A DNA stretch of 64,000 bases, taken from assembly GCF_009708035.1 (NCBI RefSeq), contig NZ_WMBQ01000001.1, forward strand, positions 310,001 through 374,000, given 5' to 3'. Position 1 is the stretch's first letter, and every line of letters starts with the position of its first letter. The translations under genes and the position numbers were made by a program. Shown here one piece after another: positions 17,936 through 26,975 of the stretch. Source of the stretch: Hyphomicrobium album (GTDB lineage: Bacteria; Pseudomonadota; Alphaproteobacteria; Rhizobiales; Hyphomicrobiaceae). The notes beneath the pieces were generated by a model that searched no databases, was not told the DNA's origin, and was given only the letters and a program-made list of their open reading frames with translations.

Positions 17936-18694
17936 ATGGCCGTATCGGCGAATACCAGGAAGGGCGGATGGCTGGAGACGGCCACCATCGTCATCGAGGC
18001 GCTGGCCATTGCCATGGTCGTGCGCACCTTCCTCTACCAGCCATTCAACATCCCGTCGGGCTCGATGAAGGAGACGCTGCTGATCGGCGACTACCTCTTC
18101 GTGTCCAAGCTCTCCTACGGCTACAGCCGCTACTCGTTCTACAACTTCATCCCTTTTGAGGGGCGCATCTTCCCCGCCGAGCCCAAGCGCGGCGATGTCG
18201 TCGTGTTCAAGCTGCCGCGCGATAATTCCACCGACTACATCAAGCGCGTCGTCGGCCTTCCGGGCGATCAGATCGATGTGCGCTCGGGCGTGCTTTACAT
18301 CAACGGCCAGGAAGTTCCGCGCAAGCGCATCGGCGACTTCGTCACCCAGGAGGACGCAGGTCCCCCGCGTCCCATTCCCGCGTACGAGGAGACACTGCCC
18401 AACGGCGTGAAGTACACGGTGCTCGACGCTGAGGAGAACGGTCCGTTCGACAACGTCGGCCCCTACAAGGTGCCAGTGGGGCACTACTTCATGATGGGCG
18501 ACAACCGCGACAACTCCACCGACAGCCGCGCCTCGTGGGGCGTGGGCTACGTGCCGTTCGACAATCTCATCGGGCGCGCCGAGATCATCTTCTTCTCCGC
18601 CGCCGTCGACGAGCCGGATGCCTTCCGCTGGTGGAGCCCGTGGACGTGGCCGTTCGACATTCGCTGGAACCGTTTCTTCAAGCTCGTTCGTTAG
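17936..18694 (+). CDS. lepB: Signal peptidase I
   Basis: LepB removes signal peptides from exported proteins at the outer face of the inner membrane. The 252-residue product has one N-terminal membrane helix (about 13-32), the catalytic serine in PSGSMKETLL (S43), the general-base lysine in DYIKRVVGLPGD (K103), and box E, GDNRDNSTDSR. The ATG at 17936 has GGGAG 6 bp upstream and is preferred to an in-frame codon at 17903. Confidence 0.95.
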   Translation: MAVSANTRKGGWLETATIVIEALAIAMVVRTFLYQPFNIPSGSMKETLLIGDYLFVSKLSYGYSRYSFYNFIPFEGRIFPAEPKRGDVVVFKLPRDNSTDYIKRVVGLPGDQIDVRSGVLYINGQEVPRKRIGDFVTQEDAGPPRPIPAYEETLPNGVKYTVLDAEENGPFDNVGPYKVPVGHYFMMGDNRDNSTDSRASWGVGYVPFDNLIGRAEIIFFSAAVDEPDAFRWWSPWTWPFDIRWNRFFKLVR

Positions 18695-18765
18695 CTTGCG
18701 CCATGCCTCCCGGCCGCGCCACCGCCAGTCCGGCGCAGCGCCCGCAAACATTTTAAGCTCATCCC

Positions 18766-19479
18766 GTGATACTGCGTCCGCGAAAGTTCAAGGAACTCGA
18801 GAAAGCGCTGGGGCATCGCTTCAAGAACCAGCAGCTGATCGCGGTTGCCTTGACGCACGCCAGCATGCGCGGCGGCAAGGAGCAGACCAGTGACAACGAG
18901 CGACTCGAGTTCATCGGCGACCGCGTGCTAGGCCTCGTCATCGCCGAAGCCTTGAGCGAGCGGTTCCCCTCGGCCAGCGAGGGTGAACTCGCCCGCCGCT
19001 ACAATCGACTGGTGCGGGGCGAGGCGTGCGCACGGGTCGCCCGCTCCATCGGCCTGGGTTCCAACCTTATCTTGTCCGACAGCGAGGCCGGCAGCGGCGG
19101 TCGCGCCAAGGGCACCATCCTCGCCGACGCGATGGAGGCGATCCTCGGTGCCATCTTTCTCGACGCCGGCTTCGAGGCGGCGCGCTCCGTCGTCCGGCGC
19201 CTCTGGGGCAGCAACGACGACCAGCATCAGACGGGCGCCAGTCCCGACGCGAAGTCGGCGCTGCAGGAATGGGCGCAAGGCAAGGGCCTGGCGCTGCCCG
19301 AGTACATCGAGGTGAGCCGCAAGGGACCCGACCACGCCCCGCGCTTCATCTCCGAGGTGCGCATCAGCGGTTGCGAGCCGGCGCGCGGCGAGGGCGCCTC
19401 CAAGCGCTCGGCCGAACAGGCGGCGGCGCGGGCATTGCTGGAGCGCGAGGGCGTCGCAGGAGCGGAAGCCCATGAGTGA
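18766..19479 (+). CDS. rnc: Ribonuclease III
   Basis: RNase III cuts double-stranded RNA in rRNA precursors and mRNAs. The 237-residue protein starts with GTG, has the catalytic signature NERLEFIGDRVLG (44-56) and LADAMEAILGAIFLD, and ends in a double-stranded RNA-binding domain (KSALQEWAQG ... KRSAEQAAARALLE). It overlaps era by eight bases, so their expression is coupled. Confidence 0.96.
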   Translation: MILRPRKFKELEKALGHRFKNQQLIAVALTHASMRGGKEQTSDNERLEFIGDRVLGLVIAEALSERFPSASEGELARRYNRLVRGEACARVARSIGLGSNLILSDSEAGSGGRAKGTILADAMEAILGAIFLDAGFEAARSVVRRLWGSNDDQHQTGASPDAKSALQEWAQGKGLALPEYIEVSRKGPDHAPRFISEVRISGCEPARGEGASKRSAEQAAARALLEREGVAGAEAHE

Positions 19480-20410
19480 GCGAGACGACCCAAAAGGAAT
19501 GCCCGACGCCGCGCAGCAGCGTTGCGGCTTCATCGCCGTCATCGGCGCGCCCAACGCCGGCAAGTCGACGCTGGTCAACGCGCTGGTCGGCGCCAAGGTG
19601 TCGATCGTCTCGCACAAGGTGCAGACGACGCGCGTTCCCGTGCGCGGCATCGCCAACGAGGGCGACAGCCAACTCGTCTTCGTCGACACGCCGGGCGTAT
19701 TCGCACCCAAGAAGCGTCTCGAGACGGCGATGGTGGAAGCGGCCTGGGGCGGCGCCCGCGATGCCGACATCGTCGTGCTCGTCGTCGATGCGGCGCGCGG
19801 GCTCGACGAGGAGGTGGCGGGCATCGTCACCAAGCTCGAAGGTGTGAAGCTGCCGCGTCTCCTGGCGCTCAACAAGATCGACAAGCTGGGGAGCCGCGAG
19901 AAGCTGCTGGAACTGGCCGCCGATCTCAACCAGAAGCTCACCTTCGATGGCGTCTACATGATCTCCGCCACCGACGGCGACGGCATCGGGGATCTCAAGC
20001 ACAACCTCGCCGCACGCGTGCCGCCCGGACCCTGGCACTACCCGGCCGACGATCTCACCGACGCGCCGCTACGCCTGCTCGCCGCCGAGATCACCCGCGA
20101 GAAGATCTTCCACCGCCTGCACGACGAGGTGCCCTACGCCTCGACCGTGGAGACAACCGAGTGGACCGAGCGCCGGGACGGCTCGGTGCGCATCGAGCAG
20201 ACGATCTTCGTCGCCCGCGACGGACAGAAGGCGATCATGCTCGGCAAGGGCGGGCAGACTATCAAGCAGGTGTCGATGGACTCGCGCCGCGAGCTGACGG
20301 CGATCCTCGAACGCCCGGTCCACCTGTTCCTGTTCGTGAAGGTCCGCTCGAACTGGCAGGACGATCCGGAGCGCTACCGCGAGATGGGCCTCGAGCTGCC
20401 GAAGAAGTAG
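19472..20410 (+). CDS. era: GTPase Era
   Basis: Era is a GTP-binding assembly factor of the 30S ribosomal subunit that contacts 16S rRNA. The 312-residue protein has G1 GAPNAGKS (25-32), G3 DTPG, G4 NKID and a C-terminal KH domain with IMLGKGGQTIKQV. The gene overlaps rnc. In many rhizobia recO follows; here a small membrane-protein gene takes that position. Confidence 0.96.
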   Translation: MSERDDPKGMPDAAQQRCGFIAVIGAPNAGKSTLVNALVGAKVSIVSHKVQTTRVPVRGIANEGDSQLVFVDTPGVFAPKKRLETAMVEAAWGGARDADIVVLVVDAARGLDEEVAGIVTKLEGVKLPRLLALNKIDKLGSREKLLELAADLNQKLTFDGVYMISATDGDGIGDLKHNLAARVPPGPWHYPADDLTDAPLRLLAAEITREKIFHRLHDEVPYASTVETTEWTERRDGSVRIEQTIFVARDGQKAIMLGKGGQTIKQVSMDSRRELTAILERPVHLFLFVKVRSNWQDDPERYREMGLELPKK

Positions 20411-20490
20411 CTTGCCGCCGCGCTATTTCCGAAGGAACACCGTGGCGGCTAAATTGCCGCTATGCTCCGTGTCCCGATCGGAGCCCGTCC

Positions 20491-20775
20491 ATGACGCCCT
20501 CGCCGCCCGCCCCACCCCAGACGTCCAGCACGTTCCTGCGCACGCTCGCCGTCGCGGCGGTCGTCGGCCTCATCCTGTTCGCCGTGCTCTGGTACACGGT
20601 TTTCAGCGCGGTGACGGCGGCGCTGGTCGCCACCGGCGGGACGGGCGTGATCGTTGTTGGCGCCAACGTTTCGGACGTCTTCGAGAGCCTGCTCGAGATG
20701 CTGGCCAATATCCTGCTCGGCATCCTTGCCGCCATCAGCGCCTTCTTCGCCGCCGTTTTCTCTATTTTCAACTGA
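20491..20775 (+). CDS. Small membrane protein of unknown function
   Basis: The 94-residue product has a Pro-rich, short cytoplasmic start, a hydrophobic segment at about 16-38, a Gly/Val-rich linker and a second hydrophobic segment at about 65-92. CGGAG lies 7 bp before the ATG. No family was recognised. It follows era by 80 bp on the same strand. Confidence 0.6.
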   Translation: MTPSPPAPPQTSSTFLRTLAVAAVVGLILFAVLWYTVFSAVTAALVATGGTGVIVVGANVSDVFESLLEMLANILLGILAAISAFFAAVFSIFN

Positions 20776-20843
20776 CGCTTGGCAACTGCACCCCAGCTGC
20801 GAGATGCTGACCCGCATATTCCGGCTACCCCGGGGGCCGCTCG

Positions 20844-21503
20844 ATGCGCCGGCTGTTCGTTGTTTTGTGTCTTGCTGATGCGTTGTTGCAAGTCGGCGGC
20901 TTCGCCACGAGCGCCGAGGAGGTGGAGTGCACTCGCTACGTCGCCGCCGTCGGCAAGATCGTGCGCGTGCCATGCGATGATGGGGGCGCACCCGGCGCGG
21001 GGGCGCAATCCGATCGCACGCCAGCCATGCACTTCACCCCCGCCGAGCTCGACAAGGTCGCGCCCTTGCGTAGCCAGCTCACCCAACTAGCAGATGCTTT
21101 GCGCTCGGCTGAGGGCGATCGGGTCTTCCGCGACAGCTTCTGCACCGCGGTGAGCATGGCGCAGCTCGTGCAAGGCACGCGGAGCCGACGCGAGAGAAAG
21201 AAGCTCTTCGACGAGACGATAGTCATGCAGGCCAAGCTTGGCGATCGCGGTCGATTGCTGAGCGCAGCCCTCACCAAGCCGGTGACCGACCCGCTGCTCG
21301 ACACGGCCGTGAACGAAGCCAGCGGATCCCGCCTGCGCCACACGCCGGAAGGGATGTCCTTCATCAGCGTGCGCGACCGGTTTCAATTGAACTGTAGCTG
21401 TCTGCGTGACCGGAGACCGCCGAAACGCCTGGTCTGCTGCGACAATTGCGGCCTCGGCGAGCTGAAGGCCCGCTTGCAGGCCGATCAGACCGGCGCTCGG
21501 TGA
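20844..21503 (+). CDS. Secreted Cys-containing protein of unknown function
   Basis: The 219-residue product starts with a likely signal peptide (MRRLFVVLCL ... FATSA). The middle part is charged and helical. The last 40 residues carry a cysteine cluster (NCSCLRD ... LVCCDNCGLG) that could bind metal or form disulfides. No known domain was recognised and codon use resembles that of the neighbours. Function unknown. Confidence 0.55.
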   Translation: MRRLFVVLCLADALLQVGGFATSAEEVECTRYVAAVGKIVRVPCDDGGAPGAGAQSDRTPAMHFTPAELDKVAPLRSQLTQLADALRSAEGDRVFRDSFCTAVSMAQLVQGTRSRRERKKLFDETIVMQAKLGDRGRLLSAALTKPVTDPLLDTAVNEASGSRLRHTPEGMSFISVRDRFQLNCSCLRDRRPPKRLVCCDNCGLGELKARLQADQTGAR

Positions 21504-21519
21504 GAAACGCTCCCCCGGC

Positions 21520-21550
21520 TTGACTCTGACCGCCCCGCGCCGCACATAAC
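21520..21550 (+). promoter_or_regulatory. Putative thrS promoter
   Basis: TTGACT (21520-21525) is followed 17-19 bp later by CACATA/CATAAC (21543-21550), close to alphaproteobacterial housekeeping promoters. It lies 50 bp upstream of thrS. The hairpin CCAAC...GTTGG lies between. Confidence 0.4.
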
Positions 21551-21600
21551 CGCTCCAACTTACGCTGCGTTGGTAGGCAGCGAGTGAGAGGAGCGAGACG

Positions 21601-23550
21601 ATGTCCGACGTTACGTTGACGTTTCCCGATGGCGCGAGCCGCCAGGTGAAATCGGGGACGACGGGGCTCGAGGTCGCCAAGTCGATTTCGCCCTCTCTGG
21701 CCAAGCGCACCGTGGCCATGAGCCTCGACGGCAAGCTCGCCGATCTCGCCGATCCCATTACCGCCGACGCCGCGATCAAGTTCGTGTCGCGTAACGATCC
21801 GGAAGCCCTCGAGCTGATCCGGCACGACGCCGCACACGTCATGGCCGAGGCCGTGCAGGACATCTGGCCGAAGACGCAGGTGACGATCGGCCCGGTGATC
21901 GAGAACGGCTTCTATTACGACTTCGCCAAGCAGGAGCCGTTCCACCCCGACGATCTCGCCAAGATCGAAAAGAAGATGGGCGAGATCATCGCCAAGAACG
22001 CACCGTTCACGAAGGAATTCTGGAGCCGGAAAAAGGCAAAGGATTTCTTCCGCGAGCGCGGCGAGAACTTCAAGGTCGAGCTGGTCGACGCCATCCCCGA
22101 AGACCAAGAGCTGAAGATCTATAAGCAGGGCGAATGGCTCGACCTCTGCCGCGGCCCGCACATGGCCTCGACGGGGCAGATTGGCAAGGCGTTCAAGCTG
22201 CAGAAGATCGCCGGCGCCTATTGGCGCGGTGATCCGAACAAGCCGATGCTGCAGCGGATCTACGGCACGGCATGGGCGACGGAGGACGAGCTCAAGGCCT
22301 ACCTGCATCGCCTCGAGGAAGCCGAGAAGCGCGATCACCGCAAGCTCGGCCGCGAGATGGACCTGTTCCATTTCCAGGAGGAGGCGCCGGGCTCGGTCTT
22401 CTGGCACGCCAAGGGCTGGACGCTCTTCCAGACGCTTATCGCCTACATGCGCCGCCGCCTCGACGCGGCCGGCTACAACGAGGTCAACTCTCCCGACATG
22501 ATGGAAAAGAGCTTCTGGGAGCTCTCCGGCCATTGGGAGAACTATCACGAGATGATGTTCGTCACGGAGCTGCCGGACGAGCGCGTCTTCTGCTGCAAGC
22601 CGATGAACTGCCCCGGCCACGTGCAGATTTTCAAGCACGGCTTGAAGAGCTACCGCGACCTGCCGCTGAAGATCTCCGAGTTCGGCAAGGTGCACCGCTA
22701 CGAGCCGTCGGGCGCCATGCACGGGCTCTTGCGCGTGCGCCACTTCACGCAGGACGACGCGCACATCTTCATCACCGAGGAGCAGCTTGCCGAGCAGTGC
22801 CTCGAGGTGAACGACCTGCTCTTGTCCATCTATGAGGACTTCGGCTTCAAGGACATCGTCGTCAAGTTGTCGACGCGGCCGGAAAAGCGCGTCGGCACCG
22901 ACGAGCAGTGGGACCACGCCGAGGCCATCATGGCGAAGGTGCTGAAGGAGATCGAGAAGCGCGGGCAGGGACGCATCAAGACGGCGATCAACCCGGGCGA
23001 GGGCGCCTTCTACGGCCCGAAGTTCGAGTACGTCCTGAAGGACGCCATCGGCCGCGACTGGCAGTGCGGCACGACGCAGGTCGACTTCAACCTGCCCGGC
23101 CGCCTCGGCGCCTTCTACATCGACGAGCACTCGGAGAAGAAGACGCCGGTGATGATCCACCGCGCCATCTTCGGTTCGCTGGAGCGCTTCACGGGCGTGC
23201 TGATCGAGAACTTCGCCGGCCACTTCCCGCTGTGGCTCGCGCCGTTGCAGATCGTGGTGGCGACCATTGTGTCCGACGCCGACGCCTATGCGTTGCAGGT
23301 CGCTGAGAAGATACGCGCCGCGGGCCTGCGCGTCGACGTCGATCTCAGGAACGAGAAGATCAACTACAAGGTGCGCGAGCACTCGCTGGCCAAGGTGCCG
23401 GTGATGCTGGTGGTCGGCAAACGCGAGGCGGAGGAGGGGCTGGTGTCGATCCGCCGCCTCGGCTCGCAGGACCAGACGGTGACGCCTTTCGCCGAAGCTC
23501 TCGCGGCGCTCAAGGACGAGGCCACCCCGCCGGACCAGAAGCGCGGCTGA
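21601..23550 (+). CDS. thrS: Threonyl-tRNA synthetase
   Basis: ThrRS attaches threonine to tRNA-Thr. The 649-residue protein has an N-terminal TGS domain (1-62), an editing domain with [10 protein letters not shown] (HxxxH), a class II catalytic core with the zinc-site region [11 protein letters not shown] and YRHEPSG-type [16 protein letters not shown] (motif 2), GAFYGPK and a C-terminal anticodon domain. GAGAGGAGCG precedes the ATG. It is complete. Confidence 0.97.
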   Translation: MSDVTLTFPDGASRQVKSGTTGLEVAKSISPSLAKRTVAMSLDGKLADLADPITADAAIKFVSRNDPEALELIRHDAAHVMAEAVQDIWPKTQVTIGPVIENGFYYDFAKQEPFHPDDLAKIEKKMGEIIAKNAPFTKEFWSRKKAKDFFRERGENFKVELVDAIPEDQELKIYKQGEWLDLCRGPHMASTGQIGKAFKLQKIAGAYWRGDPNKPMLQRIYGTAWATEDELKAYLHRLEEAEKRDHRKLGREMDLFHFQEEAPGSVFWHAKGWTLFQTLIAYMRRRLDAAGYNEVNSPDMMEKSFWELSGHWENYHEMMFVTELPDERVFCCKPMNCPGHVQIFKHGLKSYRDLPLKISEFGKVHRYEPSGAMHGLLRVRHFTQDDAHIFITEEQLAEQCLEVNDLLLSIYEDFGFKDIVVKLSTRPEKRVGTDEQWDHAEAIMAKVLKEIEKRGQGRIKTAINPGEGAFYGPKFEYVLKDAIGRDWQCGTTQVDFNLPGRLGAFYIDEHSEKKTPVMIHRAIFGSLERFTGVLIENFAGHFPLWLAPLQIVVATIVSDADAYALQVAEKIRAAGLRVDVDLRNEKINYKVREHSLAKVPVMLVVGKREAEEGLVSIRRLGSQDQTVTPFAEALAALKDEATPPDQKRG

Positions 23551-23551
23551 C

Positions 23552-24460
23552 ATGCCGTCGCAGCCGCTCTCCCTGCGCGACGGCCTGTTGGCGCTCGCCG
23601 TCATGGCCGTGTGGGGGACGAACTTCGTCGTCATCCGCTTCGGCCTCGACGACCTGCCGCCGCTGCTCTTCGCGGCGCTGCGCTTCACCCTGGCGCTGCT
23701 GCCGGCAGTGTTCTTCCTCAAGCGGCCGCCGGTGCCGTGGGTGAACCTCGCGGCCTACGGGCTGCTGATCGGCGCGGGGCAGTTCGGCCTCCTCTACATC
23801 GCCATGCGCGCCGACATCACGCCGGGGCTCGCCTCGCTGGTCGTGCAGCTGCAGGTCTTTTTCACCATCGGGCTCGCCGCCTCGCTCACCGGCGAGCGGG
23901 TGAGGCCGTTCCAGGTGGCGGCGCTGCTGCTCGCCGTGGCCGGCATCGGCGTCATCCTCGCGCACACGGACGCGGCGACCACGCAGCTCGGCCTCGGTCT
24001 CGTGCTGCTGGCGGCGCTGTGCTGGGCAGGCGGCAATATCGTTGCGCGCTCGACGCCCGGCGTGAACATGCTGGCTTACGTGGTGTGGGGCAGCCTCTTC
24101 TCGGCGCCGCCGCTCTATGCGCTGTCACTCGCCTTCGAGGGCTGGCCCGCCATCCGCGATGGGCTGGTGCATGCCGACGTCGCGACCTGGAGCGCGGTGC
24201 TCTACCAGGCGGCCGCCAATACGCTGTTCGGCTATGCGGTGTGGGGCTGGCTGCTGTCGCGCTACCCGGCGGCGACGATCGCGCCCATGTCGCTGCTCGT
24301 TCCCGTGTTCGGCATGGGCGCCTCGGCGCTGTGGCTGCAGGAGCCCCTGCAAGGCTGGAAGCTCGGCGCCGCGGCGCTGGTGATGACGGGGCTGTGCCTC
24401 AACGTCCTGTGGCCGCGCTTTGCCGCCGTGCGCGGCGCGCGCACGCCTCCCGCGGCGTAA
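23552..24460 (+). CDS. EamA family exporter
   Basis: The 302-residue protein has ten hydrophobic segments arranged as two EamA (DMT) repeats. It begins LLALAVMAVWGTNFVVIRFGL and LPPLLFAALRF, as in O-acetylserine/cysteine exporters of the EamA type. It probably exports an amino acid or metabolite across the inner membrane; the substrate is not known. The ATG lies one base after the thrS stop, so it may be read with thrS. Confidence 0.82.
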   Translation: MPSQPLSLRDGLLALAVMAVWGTNFVVIRFGLDDLPPLLFAALRFTLALLPAVFFLKRPPVPWVNLAAYGLLIGAGQFGLLYIAMRADITPGLASLVVQLQVFFTIGLAASLTGERVRPFQVAALLLAVAGIGVILAHTDAATTQLGLGLVLLAALCWAGGNIVARSTPGVNMLAYVVWGSLFSAPPLYALSLAFEGWPAIRDGLVHADVATWSAVLYQAAANTLFGYAVWGWLLSRYPAATIAPMSLLVPVFGMGASALWLQEPLQGWKLGAAALVMTGLCLNVLWPRFAAVRGARTPPAA

Positions 24461-24465
24461 GTGCT

Positions 24466-24963
24466 TTAGCGCGGTGCGGCAAAGCTGATGCCGCTGGCTA
24501 TCTCTTCTAGCGGGCCGATGCCGGAGAACAGGTTGCGGCCTTCGCAGCCGGCATTGAGCGCTTGCAGGAGGTAGGTGCGGCCGGCGACCTTCGCGCAGAT
24601 GATCTCACCGCGCGGCGTCGCGTTGCGGCAACCCGTGTGAGCCATGAAGCGCTCGCCGCCGATGCCGCCGATCACGATCGGCGTGCCCTCGATGGCGGAA
24701 AGGTCGTAGTGCCCGATGCCGAACGCGGTCGCAGCCAGCACCGCGCATGATTGCTCCCCGGCGACGACGCGTAAGACGACCGGATCGAGCTCGCGCGCCG
24801 CCTCGCCGTGCGGGGAAAAGCTGATGCCGTCGTGGGAAACGGACGCTTGCCATCGTGCGCGGTCGAAGCGGACGCTGGCATCGTCGAGGCGCACGGCCAC
24901 CTCCGCCGCCAGTGCGGCACAGGCGAGCCCGCAAGCTGCGGTCAGAGCAAGAACCGGCTTCAA
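24466..24963 (-). CDS. Secreted protein of unknown function
   Basis: With the TTG start at 24963 the product has 165 residues, a signal peptide (LKPVLALTAACGLACAALAA) and four later cysteines. The TTG overlaps the stop of the upstream yjbR gene (TTGA), and GAGG lies 9 bp before it, which supports translational coupling. A longer frame to 25008 is possible but would put 15 polar residues before the signal. No domain was recognised. Confidence 0.62.
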   Translation of the reverse strand: MKPVLALTAACGLACAALAAEVAVRLDDASVRFDRARWQASVSHDGISFSPHGEAARELDPVVLRVVAGEQSCAVLAATAFGIGHYDLSAIEGTPIVIGGIGGERFMAHTGCRNATPRGEIICAKVAGRTYLLQALNAGCEGRNLFSGIGPLEEIASGISFAAPR

Positions 24964-25295
24964 GCGCGTCTGCCTCGCGCCGGTTTCGCAGGGACCGCGT
25001 GCGCCCACGCCATTTCAAGTGCCGCCGTCAAGTCCGCCGTCGTCGCCTTGGCGAGCGTCAGCGTCGTCCAGCCCTGCTTGCCCCAGGCGTTCGGCACCGG
25101 CGCGAAGATCTCCGGCGCCAGCATGCATTTGAACTCTTGCTCGTCGGGCGTGAACTTCAGGTTGGCCGTCTTGCCGTCGGCGGCGAGGGTGGCGTAGATG
25201 CGTTTCACCTTGAAGGCGGCGCGATCGAAGTGCGGCGCCTCGCCCGTGCCTGCGAGTGCCAGCGCGATGCGTTTCAGGTCGCGGGCCGTTGCCAT
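24960..25295 (-). CDS. MmcQ/YjbR family DNA-binding-fold protein
   Basis: The 111-residue protein matches the YjbR (CyaY-like fold) family: MATARDLKRIALAL-GTGEAPHFDRAAFKVKRIYATL near the start and TPDEQEFKCMLAPEIFAPVPNAWGKQGWT in the middle. E. coli YjbR binds DNA in vitro; the cellular role is unclear. I used ATG 25295; a TTG at 25331 would add 12 basic residues. Confidence 0.8.
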   Translation of the reverse strand: MATARDLKRIALALAGTGEAPHFDRAAFKVKRIYATLAADGKTANLKFTPDEQEFKCMLAPEIFAPVPNAWGKQGWTTLTLAKATTADLTAALEMAWAHAVPAKPARGRRA

Positions 25296-25393
25296 GCGCT
25301 CTATCCGCCGTTTTGCTCTTGCCTGCCGCAAGCGCTCATACGGCCGATTTGCGTCAACATGCGGGAGCCTTACGCAAAGCCCACCGCCGGCAA

Positions 25394-25666
25394 CTACGCA
25401 GCCACATGGCCCAACGGCAGCGACAGCTGGCGAGGCCGCGATGCAACTCGTACCGTCGCCGGGGTGCTGCGCCGACGCCGGGGACGATGCGCATTCGTTT
25501 TCGGGCCGGCCGTCAGCTCACGGCGCACGGGCCGCGGCGCGCCACCCTTGTCGGAGTGCTTGAAGCAGCAGACGACCCCAGTAAGGATGAATGCCGTGAA
25601 CGCAGCCGTGTGCATGCCTTCCGCAAGCGACATCAGCTCGATCTGACCAAGCAATGACCCGATCAT
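25394..25666 (-). CDS. Possible small membrane protein
   Basis: The frame encodes 90 residues: a hydrophobic stretch at about residues 19-35 (AAFTAFILTGVVCC) and a basic, arginine-rich tail. AAGGGAG lies 6 bp before the ATG, which is the best argument that it is real. Upstream is an AT-rich leader with two copies of a 12-bp repeat. The C-terminal half has low conservation value and may not be coding. Function unknown. Confidence 0.45.
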   Translation of the reverse strand: MIGSLLGQIELMSLAEGMHTAAFTAFILTGVVCCFKHSDKGGAPRPVRRELTAGPKTNAHRPRRRRSTPATVRVASRPRQLSLPLGHVAA

Positions 25667-25715
25667 GGACGACTCCCTTAACTTCATTTTTGCTTCTTTA
25701 TTTGCTCCGATCTTA

Positions 25716-25769
25716 GGCGAAATTTGCTAAAAATGGCTGTATCGGATGCGGCTTGCCGGCGAAATTTGC
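25716..25769. repeat. Two 12-bp direct repeats, GGCGAAATTTGC
   Basis: Identical copies occur at 25716-25727 and 25758-25769, spaced 42 bp start to start, about four DNA turns. Each has an AAATTT core flanked by near-symmetric GGC/GCC. They lie 50-100 bp upstream of the small gene at 25666, where paired operator sites would be expected. Confidence 0.5.
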
Positions 25770-25816
25770 CGACGCCGATGCCGACGATGCGGCGCGCTTC
25801 AAAGTGCGCGGCCTGG

Positions 25817-26245
25817 CTAGAGCCGCGCCAGTGTGGCGGGATCACGCTCGCCGCCGAAGTATTTGTCGAGCGCCGCCCGGAAGGCTGCATCGACGGGTGC
25901 AGCCTCGGCGAACAGCGTCATCGACGAGTGGAATTTCATGTCGTCGGGGCTGCCGAAGATGTCGTGAACACTCTGGCCTTCCGTCGCGGCGACGAGCCGG
26001 GTGCATCCGCGCAGACGCGACCCGAGCACGGGATGGGCGAGGTAGGCGACCGCCTCGGCATGCGAGGCGATGGCATAGCGCTGCGCCATCGGGCTCGACC
26101 CAAGGCCGGCGATCTGCGGGAAGACGAACCACATCCAGTGGGTGCGCTTGCGTCCCTCGCGCAGCTCTAAGAGCACGCGGTCGTAGATCGGCGCCTGCGC
26201 ATCGACGAAGCGCTGCAGGTTGAAGGCATCGTCCGCGTGCGGCAT
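25817..26245 (-). CDS. DUF1810 family protein
   Basis: The 142-residue protein matches DUF1810: FNLQRFVDAQAPIYDRVLLELREGRKRTHWMWFVFPQIAGLG, then YAIASHAEAVAYLAHPVLG and a C-terminal KFHSSMTLFA ... LDKYFGGERD. It is cytoplasmic. The family has no confirmed function, though its fold is used by ADP-ribose- and NAD-related enzymes. The methyltransferase gene lies 18 bp upstream on the same strand. Confidence 0.82.
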   Translation of the reverse strand: MPHADDAFNLQRFVDAQAPIYDRVLLELREGRKRTHWMWFVFPQIAGLGSSPMAQRYAIASHAEAVAYLAHPVLGSRLRGCTRLVAATEGQSVHDIFGSPDDMKFHSSMTLFAEAAPVDAAFRAALDKYFGGERDPATLARL

Positions 26246-26263
26246 GGCGCGCGGATTGTGCGC

Positions 26264-26953
26264 CTACCACACCCCGGGGATCAACCGGTAGCGGACACGC
26301 CCTGCGTAGGCGGCATAACCGTCGAGCTCGCGCGCCAGCGTCTCCTCCTCCCACACGGCGCGCAGGCCGAACAGAGCGATGATGACGATGCCGATGCCGA
26401 CGGCGTACCAGGAGCCGAGCAACAGCCCGAGGCCGAGAAAATAGGCGATGGCACCGCCATACATCGGGTGGCGGACATAGGCATAAGGTCCGGTCGAGAT
26501 CACCTTCTGCCCGCGCTCGCTCTGGATGCGCACCACGGCGCTGGCATACGAGTTCGTCTCCATGACCACGTGGAAGACGTAGAACCCGAAGGCCAGTGCC
26601 AGCGCGCCCAGAACCTGCAGCGACACCGGCATTGTCGACGTGCCGAACCGCACCTCCAGCCCGGCGACGATGGGCATAAGGAAGCAGAGCGAGAAGATGA
26701 TCGTGAGCAGCCGTTTGTCCCACGGCTTCTGATCCTTCTGAATCGGGCCGCGCATGCGCTCCTTCAGGAGTTCCGGGTCGTGCCGGGCGATGCGTACGCC
26801 CGAGATGACGCCGATGACGCCGCTTTCGATCAGCAGAACCCACGCGCCGGGCCAGTCGAACGTTCCGGCGACGAGAAACAGGATGGCGCCGAGCACCGTC
26901 AGCCAGACGACGGTCTGCTTGAGGAGCCGCCGGACGAGGGGATCGTCGAACAT
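26264..26953 (-). CDS. Isoprenylcysteine methyltransferase-like membrane protein
   Basis: The 229-residue protein has about five membrane helices and the ICMT/PEMT-type signature ISTGPYAYVRHPMYGGAIAYFLG (about residues 155-177) near the C-terminus, which binds S-adenosylmethionine. Bacterial members methylate small lipids or unknown substrates. ATG 26953 has GGAAGGA 8 bp upstream, which decides the start. It lies 22 bp downstream of the L,D-transpeptidase gene and may be co-transcribed. Confidence 0.8.
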   Translation of the reverse strand: MFDDPLVRRLLKQTVVWLTVLGAILFLVAGTFDWPGAWVLLIESGVIGVISGVRIARHDPELLKERMRGPIQKDQKPWDKRLLTIIFSLCFLMPIVAGLEVRFGTSTMPVSLQVLGALALAFGFYVFHVVMETNSYASAVVRIQSERGQKVISTGPYAYVRHPMYGGAIAYFLGLGLLLGSWYAVGIGIVIIALFGLRAVWEEETLARELDGYAAYAGRVRYRLIPGVW

Positions 26954-26975
26954 CGCCACAATCCTTCCCGCAAGC

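Noticed and set aside
21364-23721. A 785-codon antisense frame across thrS
   Set aside because: thrS is complete and unmistakable on the plus strand; the antisense protein has no recognisable domain and is a composition artefact.
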